Source: Bacillota bacterium (GTDB lineage: Bacteria > Bacillota > Clostridia > Clostridiales > Clostridiaceae). From it: a stretch of 64,000 bases of DNA. The notes beneath the pieces were generated by a model. It saw only the letters and a program-made list of their open reading frames with translations. It ran no database searches and was not told the DNA's origin. Shown here piece after piece: positions 1 through 9,472 of the stretch; position 1 is the first letter of the stretch, and every line of letters begins with the position of its first letter. The stretch is taken from NCBI GenBank assembly GCA_021781745.1, contig JAJXWH010000014.1, forward strand, positions 46,244 to 110,243, in the 5' to 3' direction. The position numbers and the translations under genes were made by a program.

Positions 1-719
1 TAGAATTAAAGAAAAGAAATACTAAAATGGGACTAGCGACAGACGAATTGTATGCTGATAGTGCTGTTATGATACCAGAATTACTACAGTGTTTGCCATT
101 TGATGTGTTTGCAACTAGTTCAATAGATGCATTTATTCACGCAATAGAATCATATTTATCGCCTAAAGCAACCGCACATACAAAGCTTTTTTCTATAAAA
201 GCAATGGAGATAATACTTAAAGGTTACACAAAGATTAAAGAAGAAGGAAAGGATGCAAGTAAAGAGATATTAGATGATTTTCTTTTAGCGAGTAATTATG
301 CTGGAATTGCATTTGGAAATGCAGGATGTGCAGCAGTTCATGCAATGAGTTATCCGTTAAGTGCAGCATATCATGTACCCCATGGAGAAGCTAACTATGT
401 TATGTTTACAGAAATATTTAAAGTGTATCAAAAAATTAATCCAGATGGGGAAATTAAAGAACTGAATAAATTCTTAGCTTCCCTACTGAAATGTACTGAG
501 GATAGGGTTTATGAATATATAGAAAATTTATTAAATAATTTAATTACAAAGAAGTCTCTATCTGAATATGGGGTTAGCAAAGGAGAATTATCAGTGTTTA
601 CAGATAGTGTAATTGAAAAACAGCAAAGATTAATGGTTAACAATTATATAGAATTAGATAGGGATCAAGTTTATGATATATATAGGACATTATATAAAAA
701 ATTTAATTCAGAGCAATAA
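1..719 (+). CDS. Iron-containing alcohol dehydrogenase family protein (4-hydroxybutyrate dehydrogenase-like), 5' end outside window
   Basis: Reading frame is open to the window edge. Fe-ADH C-terminal motifs: DVFATSSIDAFIHAIESYLSPKA, HAMSYPLSAAYHVPHGEAN. Confidence 0.85.
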   Translation, partial: ELKKRNTKMGLATDELYADSAVMIPELLQCLPFDVFATSSIDAFIHAIESYLSPKATAHTKLFSIKAMEIILKGYTKIKEEGKDASKEILDDFLLASNYAGIAFGNAGCAAVHAMSYPLSAAYHVPHGEANYVMFTEIFKVYQKINPDGEIKELNKFLASLLKCTEDRVYEYIENLLNNLITKKSLSEYGVSKGELSVFTDSVIEKQQRLMVNNYIELDRDQVYDIYRTLYKKFNSEQ

Positions 720-1035
720 AGTCTTGAATTGAGACTAAATAAGTAGTAGAATAAAACAAATGAGTTTTAAGCATATATAATATATATTGCAAATTAAGAA
801 ATAAAAAAGTTATAATTGTTATAAGGTATTGCAAAATTTAAAAGTTATTTGAAAATATAGTAAAGTTTAGATTTATGCTTTTTTTTAGGTCTATAATTCA
901 GATGGTTTTAATAGGATATATATTTTGTATGCATCGTAATATTTATTATGGAAATAGAGAAATATGCATTTAACTCTAATAAAAGATAAAAAATAATAAG
1001 TAATAAGCAGATTTAATTTAAGGGGGATTTATAAA

Positions 1036-1944
1036 ATGATTAGAGTATTAACAAACGATGGATTAGAAAGTGCAGCGATTGAATCATTAAGAGCATTAGG
1101 AGCAGAAGTTGTTAACGAACATATTGATCAAGATGTATTAGGAGAAAAATTAAAGGATTTTGATGCAATAGTTATAAGATCAGCTACTAAGCTTACTTCT
1201 GACGTATTTGCAGTAGAAAAAGGTGGAAACTTAAAATTAGCTATAAGAGCTGGTGTAGGAATAGATAATATAGATATTCCTGCTGGGGAAGCTGCAGGGG
1301 TTACAGTAAGAAATACTCCAGCTGCTAGTTCAGATTCAGTTGCAGAACTTGCAATTGGTCATATGTTTGCACTTGCAAGATTTATTGCTATATCTAACTA
1401 TACTATGAGAAATGGTGAATGGAATAAAAAGAAATATGAAGGAACTGAAATTGCAGGTAAAACACTTGGAATTGTTGGTATGGGCAGAATAGGTCAATCT
1501 TTAGCTAAAAAGGCTACAGCTTTAGGCATGAAGGTTGTATATTATACAATTGAAGGAAAGCATGATGATTTAGCTTATGATTTTGTTTCATTAGAAGAAG
1601 TATTGAAGACTTCAGATTTTATCTCTCTTCACGTTCCATACGATAAAGCAGCTGGTTCATTAATAGGAAAGAAAGAATTAGAATTAATGAAGAATACAGC
1701 ATATCTTATTAACTGTGCTAGAGGTAAAGTTGTTGATGAGGCAGCATTAATAGAAGCTCTTGATAATGGAGAAATTGCTGGAGCAGGTATTGACGTATTC
1801 GAGGAAGAACCAACTAAAAATGAAAAGTTAGTTAATCATCCAAAAGTTAGTGCTACACCACATATTGGAGCTGCAACTGCAGAAGCTCAAACAAGAATAG
1901 GTGAGGAAGTAGTTTCAATAATTAAAGAATTCTTTAAGTTATAA
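1036..1944 (+). CDS. serA: D-3-phosphoglycerate dehydrogenase
   Basis: GKTLGIVGMGRIGQ Rossmann motif, NCARGKVVDEAALIEAL, GAGIDVFEEEP, PHIGAATAEAQ; RBS aggggga. Confidence 0.93.
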   Translation: MIRVLTNDGLESAAIESLRALGAEVVNEHIDQDVLGEKLKDFDAIVIRSATKLTSDVFAVEKGGNLKLAIRAGVGIDNIDIPAGEAAGVTVRNTPAASSDSVAELAIGHMFALARFIAISNYTMRNGEWNKKKYEGTEIAGKTLGIVGMGRIGQSLAKKATALGMKVVYYTIEGKHDDLAYDFVSLEEVLKTSDFISLHVPYDKAAGSLIGKKELELMKNTAYLINCARGKVVDEAALIEALDNGEIAGAGIDVFEEEPTKNEKLVNHPKVSATPHIGAATAEAQTRIGEEVVSIIKEFFKL

Positions 1945-1965
1945 TTATTTAGGAGGAATTTTTCA

Positions 1966-3222
1966 ATGGCAGTAGTTAAGGCATTTAAGGGAATAAGGCC
2001 GGTTAAGGAATTAGCTTCAAAAATAGCTGCTTTACCTTATGATGTAATGAATAGTGATGAAGCAAGAGAAATGGTAGTTGGAAATTCACACTCATTTCTT
2101 CATGTTGATAGACCAGAAATAGATTTAGACCCATCAATAGATATACATGATCCTAAGGTATATGAAAAGGCTAGAGAAAATCTTGATAGAATGATAGCGG
2201 ATGGAGAATTCATTCAAGATGAAAAGCCTTGTCTTTACATATATAGACAAATAATGAATGGAAGATCTCAAACAGGGATAGTATTTTGTGCATCAATTGA
2301 TGATTATATGAATAATGTTATAAAAAAGCATGAATTTACTAGAGCAGATAAGGAACAGGATAGAATTAACCATGTTGATTATTGTGATGCAAATACTGGA
2401 CCTATCTTCTTAACATATAAGGAAGATCAAATTGCTTCTGAAATAATTGATGCTTGGATTCAAAATGAAAGTAAAAGAAAGCCAGTATATAATTTTGTGG
2501 CTGAAGATGGAATCACTCATATTGTTTGGGTTATAGATAATGATATTATTATAAGTGAATTAATAGATTTATTTAAAGAAATAGATTATCTATATATTGC
2601 TGATGGTCACCATAGATCAGCATCTGCAGTAAAGGTTGGGTTAAAGAGAAGAGCTGAGAATCCTAATTATACTGGAGACGAAGAATTTAACTATTTCCTA
2701 GCGGTTGCATTCCCAGATAATGATTTAATGGTTATGGATTATAATAGAGTAGTTAAAGACTTAAATGGTTTAACTAAAGATGAATTAATCGAAGAGCTTA
2801 AGGAAAAATTTATCGTGAAAGAATCAACTAGTGAAGAGCCGGTAAAACCAGCTAAAAAGCATACATTTGGAATGTATGTAGAGGAAAAGTGGTATTTACT
2901 AGAAGCTAAGGACGGGATCTATAATGCTGAAGATCCAATAGATAGTCTTGATGTTGCAATACTTCAAAACAACGTTTTAACTCCTATTTTAGGAATTGAA
3001 GATGTAAGAACTTCAGATAGAATAGATTTTATTGGTGGAATTAGAGGGCTTAAGGAGCTTGAAAGAAGAGTTCATACTGATATGAAGATAGCATTTTCAA
3101 TGTATCCTACTGAAGTTAGTGACATAATGAGTGTTGCCGATATTGGAGAAGTAATGCCACCAAAATCAACTTGGTTCGAACCAAAGCTTAGAAGTGGATT
3201 ATTTGTTCATAAATTAAAATAA
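1966..3222 (+). CDS. DUF1015 family protein
   Basis: Directly downstream of serA; LPYDVMNSDEAREM, YIADGHHRSASAVKVG, FIGGIRGLKELERRV are typical of DUF1015. Confidence 0.85.
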   Translation: MAVVKAFKGIRPVKELASKIAALPYDVMNSDEAREMVVGNSHSFLHVDRPEIDLDPSIDIHDPKVYEKARENLDRMIADGEFIQDEKPCLYIYRQIMNGRSQTGIVFCASIDDYMNNVIKKHEFTRADKEQDRINHVDYCDANTGPIFLTYKEDQIASEIIDAWIQNESKRKPVYNFVAEDGITHIVWVIDNDIIISELIDLFKEIDYLYIADGHHRSASAVKVGLKRRAENPNYTGDEEFNYFLAVAFPDNDLMVMDYNRVVKDLNGLTKDELIEELKEKFIVKESTSEEPVKPAKKHTFGMYVEEKWYLLEAKDGIYNAEDPIDSLDVAILQNNVLTPILGIEDVRTSDRIDFIGGIRGLKELERRVHTDMKIAFSMYPTEVSDIMSVADIGEVMPPKSTWFEPKLRSGLFVHKLK

Positions 3223-3223
3223 T

Positions 3224-3350
3224 TGTCTCCGTCAAAAAAAGATTAACTAAGAAATAAAAAAGATTGACTACGTGGCGGAGCAGTAAAAAAGAGAACAAAA
3301 AGAGAATAAAAGAGAGAGCATAAAAGCGAGAAGAACACAGCCTTCGGGTC
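3224..3350. repeat. Left copy of a >=127-bp perfect direct repeat (mate at 63874-64000)
   Basis: Identical string tgtctccgtcaaaaaaagattaactaag...aacacagccttcgggtc at both places. The base before the repeat differs (t vs a), which defines its left boundary. Confidence 0.97.
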
Positions 3351-3384
3351 GGTTTTCTTAATTCGAATTTATGCTCTTTTTTTC
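3316..3384 (+). terminator. Intrinsic terminator / long structured hairpin downstream of serA-DUF1015
   Basis: gagcataaa ... ccttcggg ... tttatgctc followed by ttttttt; 9-bp outer stem and a UUCG-type loop. Confidence 0.8.
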
Positions 3385-3721
3385 GTTCATTTTACAGGCT
3401 CTTTTTAGTTTTTATTCAATTTTCCTTCATTATATATAGTCATACTTTTTTTAACGGCTCTTTCCTGGCTACTGTCCTTGTAGTAGTAATGGTGAGACTT
3501 CAGAGGCTTATTACCAATTCCTTGCTTTATGCAATCTTTTTTTTACAGGAACATAGTTAGAATTTAAATTATGAATTAAAAAATGATTAGAGATAATGAA
3601 GAGTGAATAAGAGAAAAATATTTATTTCCATAAATAGTGCTGAGAACTGTTGATATAAGGGATGTAGGAGTTTTTATATCATCAAATAGATGGAGTTATT
3701 ATTTGGAAGTGAGAAGTATAA

Positions 3722-3868
3722 AATAAAAAAGATTGATTATAGCAAAATATAGAATAAATATCGCAAAAGAAAGCTTAAATATTGTAAAAAATAGATTGAC
3801 CATTAGATAAAAAAGATTGGACGAAGTAAAAGAATGATTAACTAAAAATAATAAAGATTGCATGAACG
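3722..3868. repeat. Helically phased ~21-bp degenerate repeat array (A-tract + GATTGA/C core)
   Basis: Core 'gatt' at 3731, 3794, 3815, 3836, 3856 (63, 21, 21, 20 bp apart); the same core occurs at 3241 and 3262 (21 bp apart) in the direct repeat. Confidence 0.6.
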
Positions 3869-4026
3869 AAAACAAAGTTTACCTATAAATTTAAAAAAAA
3901 TAGGTGAATAAAAAAATGTATAATTTTTTTATAAATTTTCTTAAATAATATTAATTTCAAGATACACTTTTATTGTATTAAAAAGAACAAATAGTTTATA
4001 AAAATATTTTTTTAGGAGAGATAAGT

Positions 4027-4299
4027 ATGTTAAAAGGTCCAAAACGTTTTGTTAAATGTGAAGGTATGAATCATTATAAGGTAGATATTAATAATGGAGA
4101 GCGTACAATCTACTTTTGGTCAGACGCTCCAAGGAAAGTAACAAAAGTGTTGTTAATAGTTTGGTTTAAACACTTAGGAAAGAGTGGAGACTATAGTACA
4201 ATGCATGAGTTGTTTGAAGAATGTAACTATAGAATGAAAGATAGCAATGATGAAATAGAGAGATATATAAATTTAACTTTGGATGAAGTAACTTTGTAA
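4027..4299 (+). CDS. Hypothetical 90-aa protein
   Basis: ORF with RBS aggagag; a degraded second copy of its 3' half lies at 27631-27770. Confidence 0.6.
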   Translation: MLKGPKRFVKCEGMNHYKVDINNGERTIYFWSDAPRKVTKVLLIVWFKHLGKSGDYSTMHELFEECNYRMKDSNDEIERYINLTLDEVTL

Positions 4300-4421
4300 G
4301 ATAGTAAACTATATTAAAATGGTTTATAAAAGATAATTTTAAGAAATAAATAAACTTAAGGAAATCTATATTGTTTATTAATAATATAGATAGTGATAAT
4401 TAATAAATTTAATAAGTAGGA
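4161..4421. repeat. Left copy of ~260-bp diverged direct repeat flanking the arsenic cluster
   Basis: Aligns with 27631-27898; the last ~55 bp (atctatattgtttattaataatatagatagtgataattaataaatttaataagtagga) are identical. Confidence 0.9.
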
Positions 4422-5170
4422 TCTGAAATATTTAGAAGAAATAATAGTCGAGAATAACGTAAAACATATTAAAGGGGATTTGTCTCCTAATGATTTGAAG
4501 AAGCATAGAGATAGATTAATTCATTTTTATCAAAAGAATTGATATGAAATTAGAGATAATAAAATATATAAAAGTATCTAAAATTTAATAATGATTTAAA
4601 TATATGAAATATTAAAAGCGTTGATTTTAATGGAACTCAAAATAAATATAACATCGAAAAAGAAGAATTCTATGGAAATTAGGATTCTTCTTTTTTATTC
4701 ATGATAAGATTTGAGTCGATATAAAAATGTGATTAGCGCATAATTAGATGAAAAATTTGGAAGTATTAAAATGGTTTCACAATGATTTTATGGGGTTAAA
4801 TATAGATTATGATTAAGTTAACAAATAAAAAAATAGGAACAGTTGAACTTTACAGAATAAAACTTCGTGAAAATGAATTATTAGAGAATAATACTAATTT
4901 AGCCCAAGAACAGTTTGAAATATTTCAATGTATATGTTCATATAAGAATTCTGATGGACTTGCATAAGAAATTTTCTTAGCAGAAAAATATCATCTTATT
5001 TATAAATGTTTAAAGGAGCAGATATTATGATAAAAACATTTTTTATAAAAAAGATAAAAAGAAAATAATATATATGTTGCGATTGGTATTCTACGTTCTA
5101 TTTCTATGTATTTGCTTTGTATATAAACTTCTTGGATGTAATTTTATTATTGCAACATATATATTATAGA

Positions 5171-5223
5171 TTGACAAATCGAATAAAAAGGAATAATATA
5201 CTCATATAACCATATGAGTATAT
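5171..5223 (+). promoter_or_regulatory. Promoter with overlapping ArsR-type operator palindrome
   Basis: TTGACA (5171-5176), 17 nt, TAATAT (5194-5199), overlapping the perfect palindrome ATATACTCATAT-aacc-ATATGAGTATAT (5196-5223). Confidence 0.8.
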
Positions 5224-5266
5224 AAGTATTGGATTAAAATGTATATTAACAAAAGGAAGTGGAAAA

Positions 5267-5620
5267 ATGTATAAACTAACGGATTTATTTAAAGTACTAT
5301 CAGATGAAACAAGGTTACGAATCTTAGTACTGTTGTATAATAAAGAACTATGTGTTTGTCAATTACAAGGTATATTAGAAGAGGACTCACAACCTAAGAT
5401 TTCAAAGCACTTAGCAAAACTTAGAGATATGGGTTTTGTAAAAGATGAGAGAAAAGAAAAATTTATATTTTACTATTTAACTGATAATCAAGTGCTAAAG
5501 GATATTTTGAAAGATATAATAGAGAATTCTAATGAGTATGAAGTAATTAAAGATGATTTAGGAAGATTAAAATATGCCGATGAAATTATGGAACGAAAAA
5601 TGTGTGAAATAAAAAAATAA
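5267..5620 (+). CDS. ArsR/SmtB family transcriptional regulator
   Basis: LSDETRLRILVLLYNKELCVCQLQ...SKHLAKLRDMGFV; ELCVC As(III)-binding motif. Confidence 0.93.
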   Translation: MYKLTDLFKVLSDETRLRILVLLYNKELCVCQLQGILEEDSQPKISKHLAKLRDMGFVKDERKEKFIFYYLTDNQVLKDILKDIIENSNEYEVIKDDLGRLKYADEIMERKMCEIKK

Positions 5621-5723
5621 AGAGGTACAGAATTGCTGGTTGGGATTTAATTTCTTTGGATATATGTTTATATAAATCTAGAGAAATATAAAAATATAAG
5701 AAATTAAAAGGAGTTGGATTAAA

Positions 5724-5963
5724 ATGATAATTAAAATTTTAGGAACAGGATGTCCAAATTGTAAGAAATTAGAGGCAAATGCTATAAAGGCAGCAGAAGA
5801 ATTAGGAGCAGATGCTGCTATTGAGAAAGTCACTGATATGAAAGATATTATGGGATATGGAGTTATGAGAACACCAGCCATAGTAATTAATGAAAAAGTT
5901 AAAATGTATGGCAAGATTTGTACAGTTGATGAAATCAAAAAATATATAAATGACGAAAGATAA
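5724..5963 (+). CDS. Thioredoxin family protein (small redox-active disulfide protein)
   Basis: MIIKILGTGCPNCKKLEANAIKAAEELG...MRTPAIVINEKV; CxxC. Confidence 0.9.
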   Translation: MIIKILGTGCPNCKKLEANAIKAAEELGADAAIEKVTDMKDIMGYGVMRTPAIVINEKVKMYGKICTVDEIKKYINDER

Positions 5964-6057
5964 AAAGATATATTAAAATTGGACTTAAACCTAAATTATT
6001 AGGTTCAAGTCCAATAATTGCAAATAATACATAAAGATACAGTTAAGGAGGGATTTT

Positions 6058-7026
6058 ATGTTTACACCAGTACAAATGTTTGCAGATTGGCTTGTCTATA
6101 ATGTTTTCGGTATTGCTAAAGATAGTAGTCTTGGAAGTGCTTTGAATTTCTTTGTATTTGATAGTATAAAGATATTTATATTGTTATTAATAATAATTTA
6201 TGCAATCACGTTTATAAGAAGTTTCTTTCCACCTGAAAAAACGAGAAAAATACTTGCTAAAAATAAGGGGAGCGCTTTTGTTGGACATGTTCTTGCAGCA
6301 CTTCTTGGAATAGTAACACCTTTTTGTTCTTGCTCAGCAGTTCCACTTTTTATAGGATTTGTGGAAGCAGGAGTGCCGCTTGGGGTAACATTTTCATATT
6401 TAATAGCAGCTCCAATGGTAAATGAAGTTGCACTTGGAATGTTATATGGCTTGTTTGGATGGAAAATAGCTCTTATATATATAGCATCAGGAGAAATCAT
6501 AGCAATAGTAAGTGGAATCATTTTAGGAAAGATGAAACTTGAAAAGTATGTTGAAGGTTATGTTTATGAAATAAAGGTAAATTCCGATTTAGATTTACCA
6601 GATCCAACAATGAAGGAAAGACTAATGGATTCTTGGACTTTTACAAGAGATTTGATTAAGAAAATATGGATATATGTAATAATAGGTATTGCAATAGGTG
6701 GCGTAATGCATGGCTGGATTCCAGCAGGAGCGCTTGCACAGTATGCTGGTAAAGATAATCCATTTGCAGTATTTGTTGCAGTAGCAATAGGAGTACCACT
6801 TTATTCAAATGCAGCAGGGGTTATTCCACTTGTTAGTGAACTTACAAGAGCAGGAGTAGCTACAGGAACAGCACTTGCATTTATGATGGCTGTTACTGCA
6901 TTAAGTTTACCTGAAATGATTCTATTAAGAAGAGTATTAAAACCTAAACTACTTGCAATATTTGTGTCTATAGTTGGGCTTGGAATTGTATTTACAGGGT
7001 ATATGTTTAACTTTTTAATTGTATAA
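6058..7026 (+). CDS. Permease, ArsP/DUF318-type (organoarsenical/arsenic efflux)
   Basis: Multi-TM; VTPFCSCSAVPLFIGF motif; position in ars cluster. Confidence 0.85.
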   Translation: MFTPVQMFADWLVYNVFGIAKDSSLGSALNFFVFDSIKIFILLLIIIYAITFIRSFFPPEKTRKILAKNKGSAFVGHVLAALLGIVTPFCSCSAVPLFIGFVEAGVPLGVTFSYLIAAPMVNEVALGMLYGLFGWKIALIYIASGEIIAIVSGIILGKMKLEKYVEGYVYEIKVNSDLDLPDPTMKERLMDSWTFTRDLIKKIWIYVIIGIAIGGVMHGWIPAGALAQYAGKDNPFAVFVAVAIGVPLYSNAAGVIPLVSELTRAGVATGTALAFMMAVTALSLPEMILLRRVLKPKLLAIFVSIVGLGIVFTGYMFNFLIV

Positions 7027-7226
7027 TTTATTCAAAATATCAATATAAAGTAAAATTGCAAATGAAAAATATACTATATATTTAAAGTCAGGCAAGGCAG
7101 TAAATTTTATTTATAGCTTATTATTAATTTAAGCTGAACCTTGTTTTAAGGTTAAATAGATAAAAATACTGACTTGCTATTTTTTAAAACATGACTTTAC
7201 TAAGATATAATGGAGGGAATTTTAAC

Positions 7227-8393
7227 ATGGAAAATGAGAATATAAATAAAAATAGCATTATTTTGTTATTAGGTTTAGCAGGATTTATAGTTATGGCAGA
7301 TAACTGGGTAGTATCACCTATACTACCTGCCGTAGCTAAAAATTTAAACATTGATATAGCAAAAGCAGGTCTGCTTATTACTGCATACATGATTCCATTT
7401 GGAATATTTCAAATAATATTTGGACCAATAGCAGATAGATATGGTAAAAAACAAGTTATAACTTTTTCTATAATTATGTTTACAATTGCAACTGGTCTAT
7501 GTGCATTAGGATCCTCACTAACTAATCTAGCAATTTACAGAGCACTTACAGGAATTTTTGCAGCATCAGTAATGCCAATTTCACTTGCACTTATAGGAGA
7601 TATATTTCCTATGGAAAAAAGGCAACAAGCAATTGGAACATTTATGGGAATATCATTTTTAGGGCAAGGCTTAAGCATGGCAATGGGAGGAACTATGGCA
7701 TTCTTTTTGAACTGGAGAGGTGTATTTATAGCATATGCAGTACTTTCTTTAATACCAACAGTACTTTTAATAGCTAATTATAAAAAACTGCCATCAGAAA
7801 AAAATCCTAATAGTGAAATATTAAAACCATACTTTAGACTTTTATCTAATTCAAATAGCTTATTTACTTATTTTATAGTTTTACTTGAAGGAATATTTAT
7901 AGTAGGAAGTTTTTCATATACAGGTTCATATATAGCTAAAACTTATAATTTTAATTATTTTAGCATAGGTATGATATTAACTGCTTTTGGAATAATGTCT
8001 GTTATAGGAGGAAGGTTAAGTGGAAAATTAGCTAATAAGCTTGGTCAGAAAAAAGTTTTAAGTTCAGGACTTATATGTGCATCAATTGCAGATATGATAA
8101 TTTTCTATTTTGGTAGCAATATTTACTTACTTATTTTAGGGGTAGCACTACTTGGGTTAGGATTTATTTTAACACATTCAACTTTACTTACAAGAGCAAC
8201 AGGATTTGCACAAAAAGCAAGAGGAGCAGCAATGTCATTAGTTGCATTTTGTTTTATGGGTGGCGGTGGTGTTGGAACTGCCATTGGTGGAAAAATCATT
8301 GCATCCTATTCTTTAAATAATTTGTTTATAATATATGGACTTGCACTAATTGTAACGCTTGTATTAAATTTTTTATTAATACGTGACATATAA
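7227..8393 (+). CDS. MFS transporter
   Basis: GPIADRYGKKQVI, 12-TM pattern; start moved to ATG 7227 because of RBS ggaggg (ORF track start 7191). Confidence 0.85.
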   Translation: MENENINKNSIILLLGLAGFIVMADNWVVSPILPAVAKNLNIDIAKAGLLITAYMIPFGIFQIIFGPIADRYGKKQVITFSIIMFTIATGLCALGSSLTNLAIYRALTGIFAASVMPISLALIGDIFPMEKRQQAIGTFMGISFLGQGLSMAMGGTMAFFLNWRGVFIAYAVLSLIPTVLLIANYKKLPSEKNPNSEILKPYFRLLSNSNSLFTYFIVLLEGIFIVGSFSYTGSYIAKTYNFNYFSIGMILTAFGIMSVIGGRLSGKLANKLGQKKVLSSGLICASIADMIIFYFGSNIYLLILGVALLGLGFILTHSTLLTRATGFAQKARGAAMSLVAFCFMGGGGVGTAIGGKIIASYSLNNLFIIYGLALIVTLVLNFLLIRDI

Positions 8394-8467
8394 GATAAGG
8401 TTAAATTCGTGCAAGATACCAAGTATTTAATAATAATATATGATTTTGAAAGGAGAAAATATAAGAA

Positions 8468-8821
8468 ATGGATTATCAATCAATAATTGAAAATATCAAA
8501 AAAGAAAATGGTGAAGTGCCAAAACCAATACAAGCATTAGGAAATTTAGATGAAAGTCTTGTTGTAAATCACATGATGGATAAGAAGTTTATCATGTCAA
8601 AGGATGCAATACCAGAAAAATATAAAGCATTAATGCTTTTATCTGCGGCAATAGCATTAGATTCACAAGCTTGTATAATGATGAATACTAAATCTGCAAA
8701 GAAAAGTGGAGCAACTGTTGAAGAAATAATGGAAGTATTTGCTTTAGCTAAATTTGCTAAAGCGGCTACTGCAATATCAAATGCAGCTCCTGCGTTTGAG
8801 TGGCTTCTAGAAAATAAATAA
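8468..8821 (+). CDS. Carboxymuconolactone decarboxylase / AhpD-like protein
   Basis: KALMLLSAAIALDSQACIMMNTKSAKKSGATVEEIMEV; RBS gaaaggag. Confidence 0.85.
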   Translation: MDYQSIIENIKKENGEVPKPIQALGNLDESLVVNHMMDKKFIMSKDAIPEKYKALMLLSAAIALDSQACIMMNTKSAKKSGATVEEIMEVFALAKFAKAATAISNAAPAFEWLLENK

Positions 8822-8856
8822 CAAATAATAATTTTAATATATGGAGGTAGAGAACT

Positions 8857-9408
8857 ATGGAAAAAAATTTAGGATGCGGATGTGGTTCCGTTAATGAAGA
8901 ACCAAAGAAAGTAGAAACTGCAAATAATGTGAGCTGCGGTTGCGCTGGTGAAAAGGTAGATGTACAAAAGCCAAAAGATAATTGGTATTTACCTTATATG
9001 GATAAAAAGACAAAGGGTATTGAAGTTGAGGAGAAGAAAAGTCCAGTAGCAGTATTTTATTGTGCTGGAGCTTCAAATGTAGGTCAATCTACTATGCTTT
9101 CTTCTGTGAAGGCTGCAAATGAAGTGGGTTATGATAAAGCAGCACTTTTATGCCTTGCAAGTATATCTGCTGGTCTTCCAAATATAACAAACGGTGCTAA
9201 AAATGCTAAAGGTATTGTAGCCGTAGATGGATGTCCAATGAGTTGTGCAAAGAGAACCCTTGAAAAAGCAGATTTTAACCCAGATGAACATATTATTATT
9301 ACTAAGGATTTAAATATTCAAAAGAATTTCGACTTAAATTCTTCAACTAATTTGGAAATGATAAAAGATGCAGTAGTTGAAAAAATTAATAAAGTATATG
9401 ATAAATAA
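8857..9408 (+). CDS. DGC-domain putative zinc/metal-binding protein with Cys-rich N-terminus
   Basis: FYCAGASNVGQ, CLASISAGLPN, VDGCPMSCAKRTLE; N-terminal GCGCGS...SCGCAG. Confidence 0.8.
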   Translation: MEKNLGCGCGSVNEEPKKVETANNVSCGCAGEKVDVQKPKDNWYLPYMDKKTKGIEVEEKKSPVAVFYCAGASNVGQSTMLSSVKAANEVGYDKAALLCLASISAGLPNITNGAKNAKGIVAVDGCPMSCAKRTLEKADFNPDEHIIITKDLNIQKNFDLNSSTNLEMIKDAVVEKINKVYDK

Positions 9409-9472
9409 CTAATAATATTAAAGTGTTTACATTTATTTGTAAGCACTTTAATAGCAAAAAGGGGAGTTAAAA

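Noticed and set aside
3224-3547. Small MITE with TGT...ACA ends
   Set aside because: A possible ACA end exists at 3545-3547, but spacing from the terminus to the A-tract/GATT motif differs between ends and the second copy of the repeat is cut by the window, so it cannot be supported.
6198-6521. Minus-strand ORFs overlapping clear genes (also 5678, 7184, 11170, 12846, 19959, 25974+, 49280 and others)
   Set aside because: Antisense to well-supported genes, no RBS or domain; consistent with chance ORFs in AT-rich DNA.
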